Below are positions 49,444 to 59,917 of a stretch of 64,000 nt of DNA, piece after piece. The notes beneath the pieces are model-generated. The model searched no databases. It saw nothing but the letters and a program-made list of their open reading frames with translations, and had not been told where the DNA came from. The DNA lies in assembly GCA_003952965.2 (NCBI GenBank), contig CM025854.1, positions 19,886,111 through 19,950,110 of the forward strand. Direction: 5' to 3'. Both the position numbers and the translations under genes were made by a program. How positions within the stretch are numbered: position 1 is the first letter of the stretch; every line of letters begins with the position of its first letter. This stretch comes from Morella rubra. Its lineage: Eukaryota > Streptophyta > Magnoliopsida > Fagales > Myricaceae.

Positions 49444-51417
49444 ATGAGTGAGAGAAGATATTTCCATCACGATCATCCATTGGTCTTTAGGACAGATCTG
49501 GGAGATGATGTCAAGAGGGAAGATGTTTGCTCGAAGTGCAAGAGAGAAATAGGGAAGTTTTATCGTTTCTTCAAATGTTCAGAATGCCATTTCTGCATTC
49601 ACTTAGGGTGCATTGGCCAACACTTTTACACAGGCTTCTTCCAGCCATACAAAACCTTTACTTTTCATTTCAGCCACGAGGATCCCTTGGTCTCAATAGA
49701 AGAGCAGGAAAATGATGAAACGGAGAAATTAGTTAATTGCTGGGGGTGCAAGGAACAAATCCTGGGCCCCGGTTTCAAATGCTTCTACTCCTATTGTGGA
49801 TACTTCCTTCATAAATCATGCAGCGAGTTGGCCCACGAGATACAACATCCCTTGCACCCAGATCACCATATGACCCTTGTTACCAGCTCTGAAGCACTGC
49901 ATTCTTGCTCATGTGATTTTTGCGGTAAAGATCTTATGAGCTTCTTCTATGAGTGCCGTGATTGTCGAGATTTCGGCCTCGATATCAAATGTGCTTCCTT
50001 GCGAACTAGCAAGGATGATTATCACCAGCATGCATTTGTCTCCTTACCGAAGCAGATCCAATTCGCTTGTGACAACTGCGGTAAGGAAAGCAAGGATTGC
50101 GGACTTAAGATCTGTGGCATATGTCGACTGTTGATTCACACCACGTGTGATAGATTTTCACGCACCATCAAAATCAGGTTTCATCACCACTTCCTTTCTC
50201 TCACATATTATCTTCATCAAGTCGAGGAGCGTGCCGACATATTATGTGAAGTCTGTCGTAGACCAGTGAAAAAAAACTATGCAGGTTACTATTGTCAGAA
50301 ATGTAATTATGGTACTGTCCATTTGGAATGCGCGGCGCAGTATGAGCGGGGAGGAACAGACGAGTCGGCGCCCCAAAATTCCATTAAGTACATAACTGAG
50401 TTGATCGACGATGCCAATCTAGCAGAGAAGGAAAGAGGTCGGCCTCGGGAGATCCAACACTTCAGTGACGAACATGACTTAATTCTCAATGACGAGGATG
50501 AGGAGGTCAAGGATGATAAGCTTTGTGATGGGTGTATGCACTTAATCTCGGTCCCGTTCTACAGTTGTACGCAGTGCAACTTTTTTCTTCACAATAAATG
50601 TGCTAAACTACCCAAACAGGCTACACACCGACGAATGCCACATTACGGTGTTTTCACCCTCTCGCCGCAACCACGTTCCTCTAATGGAGTGTTCTATTGT
50701 ATTTTGTGTAGTCGATATCGCCAGGGATTTGTCTACAGTGCGGATGATTTGAAGTACGTCATGGTTGACGTCATATGTTTTGCAATTGAGGATGTGCTTC
50801 ATACCGACGGTCACCAACACCCTCTTTTACTTGCTTCTGGTGGTATTGGTCAAGAATGCAAAGCTTGTGGTGACCCGGAGGATAAGAGAGACGATTATTT
50901 TGTATGCCCTAATCAGAACTGCAATTTCACTTTGGGATTCGAATGTGCTACTCTTCCATCCAAAGCACGCCACAGGTATGACGACCATCTTCTCACACTC
51001 ACGTTCACTGCTGAAGACGACACTGGAGAATATTATTGTCTAATTTGTGAAGAAGAAAGAGATCTAAACCATTGGTTCTATTATTGTGCAAAATGCGAAT
51101 TTGCTGCTCATCCCCAATGCGTTCTTGGAAAACATCCTTTCATCAAGCCCGGAAAAACTTACAAAATTAGAGATCATGAGCATTCTGTCACTTTAGTTCG
51201 AAAGACTGAGTATTCTCCTCCGTGTGGTGGGTGTGGCTCTCCTTTCATTAATGAGGTAGCCTTAGAATGTGTTCAATGTGAACAGAGTTTCCAAGCAGTA
51301 TTCGATAGGTACCGTACTATTCGCAATCGCAGCCTGTTTTCAGAAACTTTGATTACAAAAAAAAATGTACAATCTCGGATCAGGTTGAGGATTCCAGAGA
51401 CGAACATCTTGTCGTAG
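49444..51417 (+). CDS. DC1-domain (cysteine/histidine-rich C1) family protein
   Basis: Intronless gene of 657 residues. Members are plant-specific zinc-binding proteins built from divergent C1 modules; several are linked to stress, hormone or defence responses, but the molecular role is usually unknown. About ten modules follow one another, each with an HxHPL-type start and paired CxxC motifs, for example CSKC/CSEC (residues about 29-50), CWGC, CDFCGK, CDNCGK, CEVCRRP, CDGCMH, CKACGD and CLICEE. The ATG at 49444 (MSERRYFHHDHPL) is chosen; the frame is open a little upstream but without an ATG. The last module lacks its final Cys pair and ends in a basic tail (RIRLRIPETNILS), which suggests a shortened C-terminus. 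No membrane segment or signal peptide was seen. Confidence 0.88.
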   Translation: MSERRYFHHDHPLVFRTDLGDDVKREDVCSKCKREIGKFYRFFKCSECHFCIHLGCIGQHFYTGFFQPYKTFTFHFSHEDPLVSIEEQENDETEKLVNCWGCKEQILGPGFKCFYSYCGYFLHKSCSELAHEIQHPLHPDHHMTLVTSSEALHSCSCDFCGKDLMSFFYECRDCRDFGLDIKCASLRTSKDDYHQHAFVSLPKQIQFACDNCGKESKDCGLKICGICRLLIHTTCDRFSRTIKIRFHHHFLSLTYYLHQVEERADILCEVCRRPVKKNYAGYYCQKCNYGTVHLECAAQYERGGTDESAPQNSIKYITELIDDANLAEKERGRPREIQHFSDEHDLILNDEDEEVKDDKLCDGCMHLISVPFYSCTQCNFFLHNKCAKLPKQATHRRMPHYGVFTLSPQPRSSNGVFYCILCSRYRQGFVYSADDLKYVMVDVICFAIEDVLHTDGHQHPLLLASGGIGQECKACGDPEDKRDDYFVCPNQNCNFTLGFECATLPSKARHRYDDHLLTLTFTAEDDTGEYYCLICEEERDLNHWFYYCAKCEFAAHPQCVLGKHPFIKPGKTYKIRDHEHSVTLVRKTEYSPPCGGCGSPFINEVALECVQCEQSFQAVFDRYRTIRNRSLFSETLITKKNVQSRIRLRIPETNILS

Positions 51418-52475
51418 TTAATCTATTAGTATTCCTCTTTCCAAAACGTATCAAGATTACGGTTGAATTATTGCCTTTAATTAATCTTTATTGTTCGCTA
51501 TTAAATTTTTACATATCTTGTATGAATTTGGTTGTTATTAAATGATTGGTTTCATCAATATATATATATATATTATTCTAGATTTCGATTTCACTTCTAA
51601 AGATCATATACAAATTAAATCGTGAGTTTAATTTTCTTTTTAGTGAGCAACCAAATTGAGTTTGTTCCTCCATGCCTGTAATTTGTATAACCGGTGTAAG
51701 ATTTTCTCACTTCATATCTCTCCAGAACATATTTCTATCATTGAAAGTCGTTTCGGCTTGGTCAAAGTCCGTGATCTCAAACTTGGACTTCGTAAACATA
51801 TAATAAAAAAAAGTATCCGAACAAATAATATATTTATAATGTTTTTACATTTGTCAATGTAGACCAGAGAAAAAACAAATGCCTTAAATGTGACTAGATC
51901 ATTAATTAGAGTCCACTTTAAATTATGTTCAGTTTTTTAGTATTCTCAGAATTTTTGAATCTTTAGAATTTACAAACTAAATATATTTTTTAATATCATC
52001 TAAAAATAACTACAGCATACATACTAATAAAATTAACATCACTTAAAAATTCTTAAAACACAAAAAATTCTCAAAATACTAACTAACCAAACAACATCTA
52101 AAGCTCGTGAAGCCCAAGACCCAATACTTTCCACGGATGCATAGAAATGAAAAAGGAAAAATATAAAAATAAATAAATTATTTTGTGTAAGCATGCGCAC
52201 TCGCACACTCACCAGTTCTTATTTTCACAAATATTTTGTGTAAATTATTATAACGTGCAGTCACCAACTTGCCTACTTATATATGGAAGTTTAGGGTGAA
52301 TTCATCCAATTCATGACATCTGGGTCAGAATTTATTGGATGTCAAGGGGATGTCAAGGTCCACAATACACAAGATCAAAACGTCACCCCTACCAAGCTTT
52401 TTTTATTTCCTTTATTGATGATTAACAAATAATTAACAAATTAAACATGCAATTAACAATTGGAGTTAGTATTAG
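51418..52475. other. Intergenic region after the DC1 gene
   Basis: 3' untranslated region and AT-rich spacer with a TA run near 51559-51572. No gene recognised. Confidence 0.5.
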
Positions 52476-53666
52476 GAAAAAGAACGGACGAACTGGGAAT
52501 ATATTTGACTTTATTAGATAGCATGAATTCAGTGATATCCAACATATAAAATCATAATTTTTTCATCAATTTTCACTGACAATAAAAATAGAAATTTTTT
52601 GCAAGGTCATCTAATTAATTATATAACTATTTTGGTGAGGTAAGGAGGTTGGTTTGTGGGCTAACCCCCGTACACCTTACACCCACCGGATATGACTTAG
52701 AAGCTGAGAAGGCTGCAGCATGAGATGTGCGGTTTTGATAAGATAAACAATATGAGAAGCACTGCTAGCTAACCGTTGCAGTACTCAGACATCCTGCATC
52801 GGCCATTGACATACCTCAAGAGGCACTAAAAATCCCAACAAAAGCCAATTAAGTCCAAAAAAGAAAAGCGAATTAACTTGAAATGATAACAGGGACAAAC
52901 ACAAAAAAAAAATAAAAAATAAAATAAAGAGCTTATTAGCTTACCCACGTTTGTGACACGAAAAGGAAATGAAACATTATGCTAGGAAGAAAGAGACCGT
53001 GAAAATTTTAAATTCTATAAGTTTTTAATGGGAATAACCCGACCACATGCAAATACTTCCTTTCAAATCCCTCGATTATCTGATGACTAGTACTTGAAGA
53101 ATTTCAAAGAATTCTATGTTTCTCGTTAAAATGAATTGGCGTACCACTGCTGTTTATATAGACAGTTGGCTAACTACCTAACAATCTCTAACAAATTCTA
53201 TGCTACCGTGAGAGAGGGTACAGTAGCATGCAACTCAACACTATCACGTAACGGCAGAATCTTCATGAGATAATGTAGAAGGTTCTGGCTTAGAGGCTAT
53301 CTGGTGCTGAGCTGGAGATGAGTTCTGTGCTGTTGTGATGGCAGCTGACGTGGCCGTTGACTTGGTTTCAACATCTCCCGCAAATCGAACACGAGGGGAA
53401 TAACAGAGAGCACTGCCGTTTAGGGCACCCTTCTTTTGTTCTGGTGGTTTAGCATCTTCTTGTAATGTGGCTTCTATAAATAAATCTGCCTCACTATGGC
53501 ACTGCCGTTTAGGGCACCCATCTTTGTCCAAAATGTCTTTGTTGCAAGACTCAATTAGTGATGTAAATCATTCTAATTTTGATCACTGCACAGTGTGTCC
53601 TATGGCTAAGCAAAGAAAGCTGTCATTTCCTGTTTTTAAATCTAAGTCTCAAATTCCTTTCGAATT
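52476..53666 (+). mobile_element. Chimaeric copia fossil, copy C (short, more diverged)
   Basis: Matches 41594-42747 of copy A and the corresponding part of copy B, but with clearly more differences and without the leader-like part. It contains the non-copia block and only the GAG-pre-integrase piece (SLWHCRLGHPS to SQIPFEL). It ends at about 53666, directly against TOP6B pseudogene sequence. It is older than the A/B pair. Broken Ty1/copia-derived fossil. Confidence 0.85.
53244..53460 (-). pseudogene. Unidentified host-like coding fragment in chimaera copy C
   Basis: Minus-strand open frame EDAKPPEQKKGALNGSALC..., then VRFAGDVETKSTATSAA..., ending SHEDSAVT and a stop. Compared with copy B the frame and stop are kept and the length differs by whole codons, which hints at a real coding origin. 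The protein is Ser/Thr/Ala-rich with no domain I recognise. It lies opposite to the copia pieces. A host gene 3' end picked up by the element is my inference; chance openness is possible. Confidence 0.45.
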
Positions 53667-53690
53667 ATTTGTGTGGGGTATCTCATTTAC

Positions 53691-56600
53691 CTCCTTAACA
53701 TCTTTTCCTCCGACACTGACACCAGCTTCCACAATGAATGGATGTCCTTCAAACACTTGAGCACTGTAACAATCAAAGAGAAATATTTGCAAAGTAATCA
53801 TAACATTTCAGACATCAACTAGCAGAAGAATAACCTAACTCTGGTATACACAAGCAAGACTCACAAGAGAACAAAAAGAAGAAGATCTAGAAAACTTGGG
53901 TTAAAACACAACCTCCCTGAATAAGTGGCAACCATGTCTAGATGCTGCTCCTTGATGATTCCAAGACGAAGATTTTATTCGCCTGCAGGACTAAGACACT
54001 AAAAACAGGTTCAAAGCAATTCACCAAACTAGAAAACTCAGATGTACAGGGCTATAATCTGAAGGACATGTAAGAAGCAGTACAAACTATTGAAAAAGAA
54101 AATGACGCTGAAACCCAATGGACTGAATGACTTATTACCAAGGGCTTACATCACCACTAGGATCATCAAACTTAGCATGACGAAACAACTGATGAATGCA
54201 AACTATTTGTTGAGATGTTAGAGACTTGACAGCCAGTTTTGGGCTAAATTCTGGTCCCATTTCTCCAACAGAAAAAGACACAAAGAAAGGTCAATAGAGC
54301 ATCAGTAACTCATGAAGCAAATTAAGCATCCAAGAAGGAAAACAATGATGACAGAGACAACAAATAGTCCAACATAATCCATATAAGTCTGGAAAGAACA
54401 GTGCAGATTTAGCAACATCTGAATGGCAGCTTTAGTACCACATTTTAGATAAAATCAGATAAAAACAAACAAGTGAGACGTCACACAAAATTCCGTGATA
54501 CTCTAGCGAAATCAAACTAAGAAAGTGAGAAGCTTTTATGTTCTAATTTCAGAACAACAGTCTGAGACAGTTGGCCATGTCGGTCCGTATTATCTAGCAG
54601 TATCCATTTTAAGGTCTATAAGAGAGATCTTTGATCTTTGCGGATCTCATAGCAGCTTAAAGCGGCAAGGCAGCAGATTGCCTTATCAGCTACATTTAGG
54701 AATTAAAAGCTAGATGATTGTTCTCTGGTACAAACAAGAACTCCGTACTGAATTCATCTCGGTTCAGATGATCCAAAAGCTGGCTCCTGATGAACTTTAA
54801 CATTAACAACTGTTTCACATTCTCCGGCCACCGTGCCAAATATTGGTGTCCCGAACGTATAGTTGCACAGAATGATCTTCTCTCAACATCCATCATAGTC
54901 GGACAACATAAGTTCTATCCAAACTGATTTATAGCTATAAAAGGGAATCTTTCATCACATTATCAATGTAAAGAACAGCAATAGTCGGAGCAGCATATGC
55001 TAACATGCTTAACCAATTGATCCATACAATTTACTTGTCACTTCTTACCAATCAGCCATTCAGAATATGATTTAGGTATATTCACAAATTCATGCTGCAG
55101 AAACTGCAAAAGGTTCTGTTTTGAAGTTTCCCCAATCAGACGTTTGATTAGTAGCAAATCAACAGAAGAAGGATGGTGCTTTGTCTCAACAGGAACAGGA
55201 GGCATTACATCTGTTCTCCGAGCGAATCTTATGGTGACATTCTTCCTACACGAAAAGGAATTCACAAGTAGTATTGAAAGAGATAATGAAGATTAGCGGC
55301 ATAGGTGATGGTTCAGGAAAGAGACCGAGAGAGAGAGAGAGAGAGAGACAGGGAGACCTACTCAGGTGCATCTGTGACAAATCTAAAAAGGAATTGGAAG
55401 TAAGACGAACAGCCATTTGCCGCATGTAATGCATGATCTTGGACTGCGCGCTCACATAGAAAACTTTTTGGTTAAAAACAGATACCAATCAATTTGTTCT
55501 CATTCCATGCTTTAAGCATGAGGACAATGCATTGCATAACTTTAAAGTGCTTCAGCAAATACAAAGCTGCAATCATAAAATAGGACCTAGGAAAATTACA
55601 TACACGGTAAGTTGTCCAGTTTCCCTCAATCACTACTTGAATTTCAGCTCCATGCCACCGATCCTTGATGTCCCTTTTTTCATGTACATGAATGTGAGGA
55701 ATATTCCTGACAATTAAGATGAAGCATCTTTATGAGGATGAACAGAAGTTAACTCCAGAGCACAAATTCATAACGCCTAAATTTTTCTAATAAGCTCCTG
55801 AAACTACACATGGAACTTACATCAATATGTGATATAAAAAGATGCTATAAAAAGCATGCATCCATAAACACAAAAATAAGAGTATATATGCAGCTATGGA
55901 ATAGTAGATATTCACTTTGTTAAAGCTTTGCATTCTTTAAAGTAGTCAGGTCATACCGATGAATATCTATATCCAGTCTGCAGAATGAAGTATAATTTTG
56001 CCCTTTCATAGACGATGAGATCTCTATAGGCAGTCCTGTACTCATCTTAGACCAGATTAATGCCTGCATAAGGGAATATGGGTCAAACTGACATTGTGTG
56101 TTGCATTAATTGTCAGCTTGTCAAGCATAGCAACTGATTATGCAATTTAAATAAGAGGGTTCCTTTACACTCCATTCTCTAGGTGCGGATTTGGATATCC
56201 GTAGATATCATGTCACCCTTAACATCATTCTATTTTGAAATTTTCATCCTTAAGGGCACTAGAGAAATGGCAGCAAAGGACAACTGACATTAGAAGTACT
56301 AAAAAATTTTGGTATAATGGCATCCTCCACTATAACCTATACCCGGTTCCGATGATGATTCCCATCATAATTTAGGTCTCAATCAATAGGACTAATTGAC
56401 ACAACCAAATTTCAGGTGACATGCAGTGCAGTCATTGAATACTTTACCCTCAAGTTATTTACAACTGCAGTAAAAACAAAAAATCTGATGCCAGCATTTG
56501 GAACGGAAAGCAGGCAAGTTGAAATTAGATGTGGGAACATGCATGAACAATTTCACCTGGAACAGATGTGGAGTCATGCATGTTTGCAAGATAAGTCAAA

Positions 56601-58287
56601 ACATTACCATCTTTGCACCAAGACCAAAATTTCCACGCGCCTGCTTCAAGCCATATTTTTTCCCAGACAGAACTGCATGAAAAAACACAGTTACAACAAG
56701 CTTCAAGTACTATATAGAAGTGTAACATATTTAATAAAATGATTCAAACTGATAAGGAAAAACAATCTGTATCAGATGGAAACTTGAGCAAGCAAGAATA
56801 AAACCTCGTCCAAACATATCTGGGATGTCATCATGTGGCATTCCTCTTCCGTTATCCTGCATTTAAAATCATTTTCAGAGATGATTTTATAACTCCAGAT
56901 GCAACTGTGGACTCAGTCCGTTGACCAGACTACTATAATCAGCATCAAGACCATGCAAATAGAGGAGAAGAAGGTTGAGATGGAAAGCCGATCACACCTT
57001 GCAAGTCACCTTGTAAAAGGAAGCTTCCCCTCGACCCCTCCATACCCTTTGAAACTGGAGGCTCCTTGACTTTCTTCCCAGGTGTGGCATTCTTTGCTTG
57101 TATTTCTTGAGCTCGAGCTTCCTTTCCTAATCGTTTCTGCATGAGAAAAAACAAAAGACACAATGTTAATTTCATACAATTTGAAAAGAAAAAAAAATTC
57201 TAGCAGAAAAAAAAATTTGTTCAGATCTTAATTTCCCAGTTTCAACAAGTTCAATCAAAACACAGATCAAAATGAATTCGCACCTCTCGAGCTTTTGCTG
57301 TCTCATAGTCATCATATAATTCTTTCTTCATCAACTCGATCGCGGTCAACAAGACCGATCATTGAATTAAACTTGTTTTTCCCGATCTCTTCACTGCAAA
57401 GACCAAAACAATGTAAAAAGAACGTTACATAGATTCACACCCGTGAATTGCTGTCTGGACCAACAACTCGTTCAAAGTCACACTTCTGGAGGCACAAGAT
57501 TCGCGAATGACATGATAAACATACATGTGATCAACTATCACAAATCTCCGCTAGTGTACACAATTAACGTGGCATTCAATGCTCAACTGTTCATAAACAG
57601 ACAAATTTCCATTGTTTCTTCTACCACAGGAAGCTCGGATATGGACTCTGCAGAATCAAGTGAGTTCTCAACAAGTTCTCTGACAGTAGTGTAAAGGCAT
57701 TTCCCAGGCTGAAATCACATAATTACAATGAGAAACTAAAGAATTAATAAAAAGAATTGGAGCAAACAAAACAAAACATGGACGAAAAAGCATAAAACCA
57801 AACGCGTTACTTCAACTTGCATGGTATTCGAACGGGAATGTAAACACCAAAATAATTTACGAAACCGCATCCAATTAGTTTGCCGAGATCCCTAAAGGCT
57901 CAAATGCTCAACGGACTACAATCTGGAAATATATACAACTTTGATTTCTATACTTTCTTTTCGCTGGAACTTTAGCAGTTCCAACCAAATTGATGTGAAA
58001 AAATCAAAGATAGTTGCACAATTGGAACTCTTCCACCTAGCTTTCCCTTAGTTTTCACTGAGAAGATAAAGAGGTCTAATCTATTAAAAAAGAAAAGTAA
58101 ATGAAACCTACATTATCAAACCCAGCAATGTTCTTGTTCTCTGCAAAAACTCAGCTGTAGACTCTGCATACAACAAACGAAAAACAATCATTCCAGACAT
58201 ACAAATATACATACATATAGTTCTGGGGGTCTTGGATTTGCCTTTCTTCGGCTCCGTTGGGATCTCACTGCTTCCGCCGGTCTCCAT
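53691..58287 (-). pseudogene. TOP6B: DNA topoisomerase VI subunit B (TOP6B/BIN3/RHL3) pseudogene, 3' end missing
   Basis: The parent GHKL-ATPase subunit is needed for plant endoreduplication. Exon-like blocks (minus): 58287-58215, 58163-58112, 57708-57611, 57393-57284, 57136-56998, 56856-56805, 56672-56608, 56063-55957, 55706-55606, 55443-55362, 55245-55049, 54262-54150, 53998-53913, 53763-53691. Landmarks: TTVRELVENSLDSAES (ATPase N-box), DNGRGMPHDDIPDMFGR, RGNFGLGAKM (usual RGKFGLGAKM), ALIWSKMSTGLPIEIS, MGPEFSPKLAV. Defects: one-base loss in a T run (block 2), GG for GT donor (block 3), four-base gain (block 4), one-base gain (block 5), four-base loss (block 10), TAA for Tyr (block 13). 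The C-terminal third is absent beyond 53691, replaced by the copia chimaera. Introns are kept, so it is a DNA duplicate; an intact copy must exist elsewhere. Confidence 0.93.
55327..55348 (+). repeat. (GA)n microsatellite in a TOP6B-pseudogene intron
   Basis: About eleven GA units between the exon-like blocks 55443-55362 and 55245-55049. Confidence 0.9.
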
Positions 58288-59917
58288 GGAAATGCGACGA
58301 AGAATTTTAGCTGATAAAGCAAGTGCTTTCAGATTCGGTCGGAGAAGTGGACGCAGAAGAAGTACCTAGGCTAGCAGGGCCAGCGGTGGCGAGTTTGCTA
58401 GAGTGTACTCGCACGCATGGAGGATGATGTCGTTGTCGTTCTGTTTCCGCTTTTTAGTTATGTCGGACGGTCCAGATTGTTAAGATAAGACAAAAATGTT
58501 TCCGATGTTGATTGACCACACTGAGGCAACGACGTTTGATTCACGGTTAAAGAGAGGAGTGCATTATCGTGATATGTAGCATAAAAACTTCCTATCTACG
58601 GAGATTTCCCGCCGGTTCCTGCTACTTCGATAATCTAACCCGGAGTGAAGCAGAGGCTTCTTGTAGGAAACATCAAAGACAATGTGGACGAGGGTGCAAG
58701 CAAGTGCCCAAATGTTTTTGAAAATATCTTTTTTAATGATTAAAAAAAGTTTTTGAAATACGCTTGTTTGGGTATTTCTGAATTGTGAGAATAGTGGGCT
58801 AAAAGATGTTTGGGAGAAAAAAATTTCTTTAAAAGAATGTGAGAGTTAAAAAATTTATCCTTGAAAAGGAGACGAGGAGTTTCTCTTAGTTTTTTCCACT
58901 TTTTATTTTATTTTATTTTTGTTATGGCTTCCATGCAAAGTAAGATTAGATAGGATCGAGGACTTGCTCTAACTACTGTTTGAATTATAGTCTTATTATG
59001 TTTTGGTAGTCCTGCGTTATGTAAAATTTTCAAATTTAAATTATGGTGGGCTTCATTCTGCTTCGTGATGCTTCATCTCTTGAGGTCTTTTTTTATTAGG
59101 AAAAAAGTTATGTAATTTTATTTAAGATTAATATATATTTTTTCGTAAAATAATCATATTTAGATTTTAAAATGTTTTTAAGATCACAAACATAATCATA
59201 AATTAAGAACTAAGGTAAAGTACGCTTTTTTTGTTTTTAATATTAAAATAAAATTTTAAACGAAATACTTAGATTCAAAACTTATTTCATAAATAGGAAA
59301 AATTAATATTTGGGGAGGTTTTGGTAATTGGCAACAAAAGTAGTACTACTGGTCAAAATTTGCAGATACATCTCAAAACTAATGTGGTGTTTGTTTGCCA
59401 AAATATTCTTTCTCTCCCCATCAAATCAACCATTTTCACTATAAATATAAAAAAATTCATTCAAGTAAATGCAAAAGGAATTTAACCCAAAATATTAATT
59501 TAGCAAAACTACAAAATTGTGGTGGTTCATTGGGATAACAAAATCTGAAATTGTTTCTGTTACTGAAAAATTGTGGAAGAAATAACTGAAAGTATAGTTT
59601 TGCCTCTTGGGAAAAAGCCACAACTTGACCGTATTACCCTCATCTATATAAAAGACTTCCATAACAAAGAATGATTGTGTATGATTGCTGAAATATAGTT
59701 TTCGCATATAATTTCAGTTTACCCAGCTTTGGTGAATCAAGATTCGCTCCAAGATGTGTTAATTGCATATTTGAGAGATCGCTGTGGATTGTGCTGCAGA
59801 GAATATACACCCTTAGAATCCTAGATTTGAGATCACCACAAAAGACCTTCGATAAAGATTGACGTCTAGAGGTTGCTGAATCTTTGACAGAGGCTGGAGT
59901 TCCAGCACTTGGAGTTG
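58288..59917. other. TOP6B upstream region and spacer
   Basis: Former TOP6B promoter and 5' region on the left, then AT-rich DNA. 59495-59917 is non-coding and leads into chimaera copy B; it differs from the sequence left of copy A. No gene recognised. Confidence 0.5.
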
